From Pampus argenteus (taxonomy: Eukaryota; Chordata; Actinopteri; Scombriformes; Stromateidae), in NCBI GenBank assembly GCA_036937835.1, contig CM072877.1:7144501-7208500 (forward strand): 64,000 nt of DNA, given 5' to 3'. Below, in pieces: positions 60,801 to 64,000 of the stretch (position 1 is its first letter; each line of letters opens with the position of its first letter). Below the pieces are notes generated by a model, which did not search any database, was not told the DNA's origin, and was given only the letters and a program-made list of their open reading frames with translations. The translations under genes were made by a program, and so were the position numbers.

Positions 60801-62306
60801 AATGTGTGCAGTGAAAAACATCTATTTCTTACAACTTTTGGTATGAGTCACACCCAGATACAGATAGTACCTTTGTGTATCTATGTGTGAATCTAACAAT
60901 CTATACACATATACACACATATATATATATATGTCTATGTACTATTTGCACCCATTCACCTCTGTTTCATATTTACCAGGATGGAGTCTTATCTCTGAGG
61001 GCAGTGAGCATGCAATCAGCAGGACGGTACACCTGCCACGCCTCCAACTCGGAGGGAAACGTGACGAAAGTGATGCAAGTGAAGATCAAAGGTCAGTTGT
61101 TGCCGTCCGTCTTTCTGTCTGTCTGTTCGTCTGCCAATTCTTTCAATCTTTCTGATGTCTTTTTTGCCTGGCTGGCTGTGAGCCACTGTGATTTACATTT
61201 AGGTTTCTCACTCTTGCATCATGTGGTAACAGAAACTCAAACTGAACTTAACTCTCATGTCTGCCCACTGTGTAGATAATAATCATGTCATGGTTTGACA
61301 CCAAACATAATATGGGATCTAGAGGCATTGTTATAAAGCTTAAGTATGTGTTTTACTCAAGGCTCAAGGCTGTATTACAGATACGTGACAGATAGCTTGT
61401 TAGGCTGCTATAGATGAGTAAAATGAGAAAATATATATATATATATATATCATATTCACATTTCTAATAATTTTTCTCTTGAGATATGTGCTCACAAAAA
61501 AAAAAGTATATGGTGATTTTCAGTATTTCCAGGTCCCGATGCACCTGTGACAGGTTCACAGTTTCCAAGGTTACAGATCAACAAATTTACAGTCCAGTTT
61601 AAGGACGAATACATGCAGAATATGCAAATACCGTATGCAGCTGCATATCATTGGATTACACCAACACGCCACCGCATAACACATTGTGGAAATTTATTTT
61701 TGACTTCTTCTTATACTCCTACTCCTACTCCTACTGCTGTTTTTCTCTGGAGAATCAGCACTTTTCTGGAGTGTGGTGCGTTGGGGAAACATTTTGTTTT
61801 TGACACAATGTCTGCCTGAGGTTTTCACTCAATTTCTCACAGTTGCATGCGGTTATATTTTTTGAATAACCGTGTTTTGAGTAATTATCATCAGCGGCAC
61901 GTAACTGCACTAATGCTGTTCAGATCTAAGTCACATTATCTCAGCTTTGGCTGCGTTTTTTGGAAGCATTGCCACATGGATGGATTAGCCTAATAGCTGA
62001 TCTGGATGAAGTCAGTCTAAAAGCCCTAAGTAACCTCTAAACTGTCACTCATACATATATATCCATCCAGCATTTACGGTTATAAAACCTCATCAGTAAA
62101 GACTGCTGTAGAGATCATGTGGTTATTTATACATGAGAAATGTGGTGTGTCAAGTCTCCTTTATTATCTCTTTGCAAATAGCACACATGTCTGAGGTTGG
62201 CACTGCAGAGGGAAGAGATAAATGTGTTCATAGTAGCACTCTGCATTAGCTGTATGTGATTAGTTTCCAAGGAAAATTACATTGGTACATTTTACAGCAC
62301 AGATAT

Positions 62307-62397
<91 letters not shown>

Positions 62398-63379
62398 TTA
62401 TGCAAATATTAAACACTCAGTCATGTATACATTTGTTTTTTCTTGTTATGCTGAGTTTAGGGCTTACCAAAGTCCATCATAAAAGGATAGGTTCATACAG
62501 TTTCAAGCCTGTCTAAACAACAGTCAGATATATGAACACAGGGAGAGATTTTCCTCGCTGTAATCATTCCTCCTGTTCATACTGACGAATAAAGGATCCC
62601 CTTAAAATGCACTTTCAATGTAAGTGATTGGGGTCAAAATCCACAGTGTGTCCACACACTGTGCAAAAGTGTGCAAAAGTGCATTTAAATGTTTATCTGT
62701 ATGAGGCTTCAGCAGGCTGTTAGTTATATCAAGTGGATATCTGCAACATTTAAAGTCTTAAATGTTAAATTTCTCTTGGTCGACTTTCTTTGACTCATCT
62801 TGACAGCTGAAGCTGCAGCATTAGCTTCAATAAATCTTTAAATAAATTTTCAACTTGTGGCTTGTGGATTTTGTCCCCCTCTCAGTTACATTGTAAGTAC
62901 ATTATGAAGTGATCTTCTAATGGCCAGTATGAACAGTAGCAATGGTTATGGCAAAAATATACTTGAAAAAATGGTACCCTTTTTTCTTTTTAAATGGCCC
63001 AAATAGCCACAGAGACGCATGGTTGCATATAATGGTTTGTATGACTAATTATGTTGCACAAAACAGAGTTAAAGCAAACTTAAATGTGGGCGAGGCCAAT
63101 AGCAGATAGCTAATATATTATAATATAGGTTTTATATATATATATATATATACTGTACAAATGTAGTGACATCAAAGAAACCAAATAACAGATAAATGGA
63201 TGATTTAATTATCAATATACGATGTGCTTCTCTCCAGGTCCACCTGTCATCATCATCCCTCCCAAAAGCACCTCCCTCAACATGTCCCAGAATGCCTTTC
63301 TCCAGTGCCAGGCAGTGGCCGATCCCCCCAACATGACCTACGTGTGGCAGAAAGGTGGAGAGAACGTCCATCATATCGA
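51192..63379 (+). CDS. Protein turtle homolog (IGSF9/IGSF9B family), 5' part
   Basis: Type I neuronal adhesion molecule family with Ig and FNIII domains; only the N-terminus lies in the window. Exons are 51192-51252 (coding part of an exon starting at 51158), 51409-51609, 57333-57479, 59692-59840, 60980-61091 and 63238-63379. All introns are GT-AG, and 270 codons join in frame. Residues 1-24 form a signal peptide (hydrophobic [13 protein letters not shown]). Ig1 is a V-type domain with C42, W in VVEWVRQ, and C113 in DDQGLYEC; it is split by a 5.7-kb intron. Ig2 has C161 and C205 (SAGRYTC). Ig3 has C247, and its partner lies beyond the window. N-glycosylation sequons include NTT, NGT, NVT, NMS and NMT. 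The family signature VLIKFGG and the PPP..VEV inter-domain linker are present. [10 protein letters not shown] resembles IGSF9 slightly more than IGSF9B; the paralogue is not resolved. The chosen ATG has the best context (G at -3, G at +4). Confidence 0.93.
51769..51800. repeat. (AT)n microsatellite
   Basis: Pure TA/AT run in the first long intron of the turtle-family gene. Confidence 0.9.
52636..52920. repeat. TTAA-type interspersed repeat (MITE-like)
   Basis: Starts TTAAAGGGATACTTC, then GAGGTTATATGAGGTGCTCA, GTTTATTACCTGCAGTAGAT and CCGGTGTGGAGAAGAAGCAG. This matches in order a widespread teleost repeat known to me from memory, whose ends carry TTAAAGGGATAG. The TTAA end would suit a piggyBac-type target site, but the 3' border is uncertain. 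Confidence 0.55.
55570..55790 (-). pseudogene. Tc1/mariner transposase fragment
   Basis: The minus-strand frame contains [14 protein letters not shown] and VEELDWP, the core of a Tc1-like DDE transposase around the second catalytic Asp (HDNA). The frame stops shortly after, and the NPIE motif carrying the last acidic residue is absent or scrambled ([10 protein letters not shown] instead). The N-terminal DNA-binding part and terminal inverted repeats were not found, so this is a dead relic in an intron. Confidence 0.75.
57480..59691 (+). other. Intron between Ig1 and Ig2 of the turtle-family gene
   Basis: A 2.2-kb GT-AG intron. Nothing recognisable beyond A/T-rich tracts. Confidence 0.85.
62310..62395. 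repeat. Long (AT)n tract, about 85 bp
   Basis: TA/AT alternation with one TACATA interruption near 62361; the longest dinucleotide tract in the window. Confidence 0.95.
62566..62790. repeat. Interspersed repeat copy (opposite orientation to 34.0 kb)
   Basis: Contains TCCTGTTCATACTGACGAAT, CACTTTCAATGTAAGTGATT, GTGTCCACACACTGTGCAAA, TATGAGGCTTCAGCAG and ATATCAAGTGGATATCTGCA. The order matches a common fish repeat recalled from memory, and a shorter inverted copy lies at 34008-34092. Confidence 0.55.
63130..63151. repeat. (TA)n microsatellite
   Basis: About 11 units, 87 bases upstream of the Ig3 exon. Confidence 0.9.
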
Positions 63380-64000
63380 GTGAGTGCCGTCATTACGCTT
63401 TGTCCCTGAGTGCTCGAGTCCATTTTGATGTTTTATGTAGTGCGTTTGAGCAGGCGAACAACAATTCAACCTCTGTGGCTTTAATTGTTCTAGGTGTGAT
63501 GGTTGTGATGTCTTCGATTTAACTTAGTTTCTGTGGCACTTTCTACGGGAGGCTGAAAAGAGAGTGCTTCACAAAGAACATTTCAAATAATTGCTTCACG
63601 GGTCTGGGTCGTAGAGTTCCATAAAAGCCAGCCAGTGGACCAGACAAATCTAGAAAGGACGTTTCTTGAAAGCCTGTCTGACATATAGTCATGTTCGGTC
63701 CACTGAATGACTTGATGACATATGGTGAATTTTCTTCTTGAAGTGACAGGGAATAAGTGTCGTGACAGGTGCAGTCCCTGCTTTGCTTCAGCTTTCGCAC
63801 GTGTGTTTTGCTGTGTAGGAGTTCTCATAGTGTTGGAAATGTTTGCTCTGCATTAGATGAAGAACCACCTGAAAACACTAAATATTCTCATTTAGAGCAG
63901 CAGTGATTAGTCAATTAACTGATTAGTTGCCAACTATTAAATTAATTACTAACCATTTTGATAATTGAATTTGATTCCAGCTCCAAAGATACATATTTCT
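63380..64000 (+). other. Start of the intron within Ig3 of the turtle-family gene
   Basis: Begins with donor GTGAGT at 63380 after CATCATATCGA. No further exon is seen before the window ends. Confidence 0.8.

Larger units (their letters stand above)
61092..63237 (+). other. Intron between Ig2 and Ig3 of the turtle-family gene
   Basis: A 2.1-kb GT-AG intron containing a long (AT)n tract and a repeat copy at 62.6 kb. No other coding exon is seen. Confidence 0.85.

Overview
This is a vertebrate nuclear window, almost certainly from a ray-finned (percomorph-like) teleost. Genes are split into many short GT-AG exons. Intergenic DNA is AT-rich and full of (TG)n, (AT)n and triplet microsatellites. 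Several degenerate interspersed repeats look like families I know from fish genomes, and coding similarity is to vertebrate nervous-system genes. I saw no bacterial-style operons, CRISPR array, tRNA or rRNA.

Layout: (1) 1-13.9 kb, plus strand: dpysl2 (CRMP2), coding exons 2-14, with exon 1 upstream of the window. (2) 13.9-22.3 kb: intergenic DNA between two convergent genes, with a perfect hairpin and repeats. (3) 22.3-28.1 kb, minus strand: adra1a (alpha-1A adrenergic receptor), two coding exons with the conserved intron between TM6 and TM7, and a possible 5' non-coding exon and promoter near 30.9-31.1 kb. (4) 31.1-38.7 kb: intergenic DNA with repeat fragments. (5) 38.7-44.5 kb, plus strand: tmem230, with a TATA-less NRF1/ETS-type promoter, one non-coding exon and three coding exons. 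(6) 44.5-51.1 kb: intergenic or 5' non-coding DNA with a 200-bp CTG-rich compound repeat. (7) 51.2-64 kb, plus strand: the 5' part of a turtle-family immunoglobulin gene (IGSF9/IGSF9B type): signal peptide, Ig1, Ig2 and half of Ig3, running off the right edge.

The genes are independent transcription units. dpysl2 controls microtubules and axon growth, adra1a is a Gq-coupled catecholamine receptor, tmem230 is a vesicle-trafficking membrane protein, and the turtle-family protein is a neuronal adhesion molecule. In human, DPYSL2 and ADRA1A are neighbours on 8p21, whereas TMEM230 lies on 20p near ADRA1D, so this linkage looks like an ancestral arrangement. I found no clearly novel system. The most interesting points are a charge-reversing residue at the base of TM6 in adra1a, (TG)n tracts directly upstream of two dpysl2 splice acceptors, overlapping upstream ORFs, the perfect 23-bp hairpin, and several foldback or duplicated elements.
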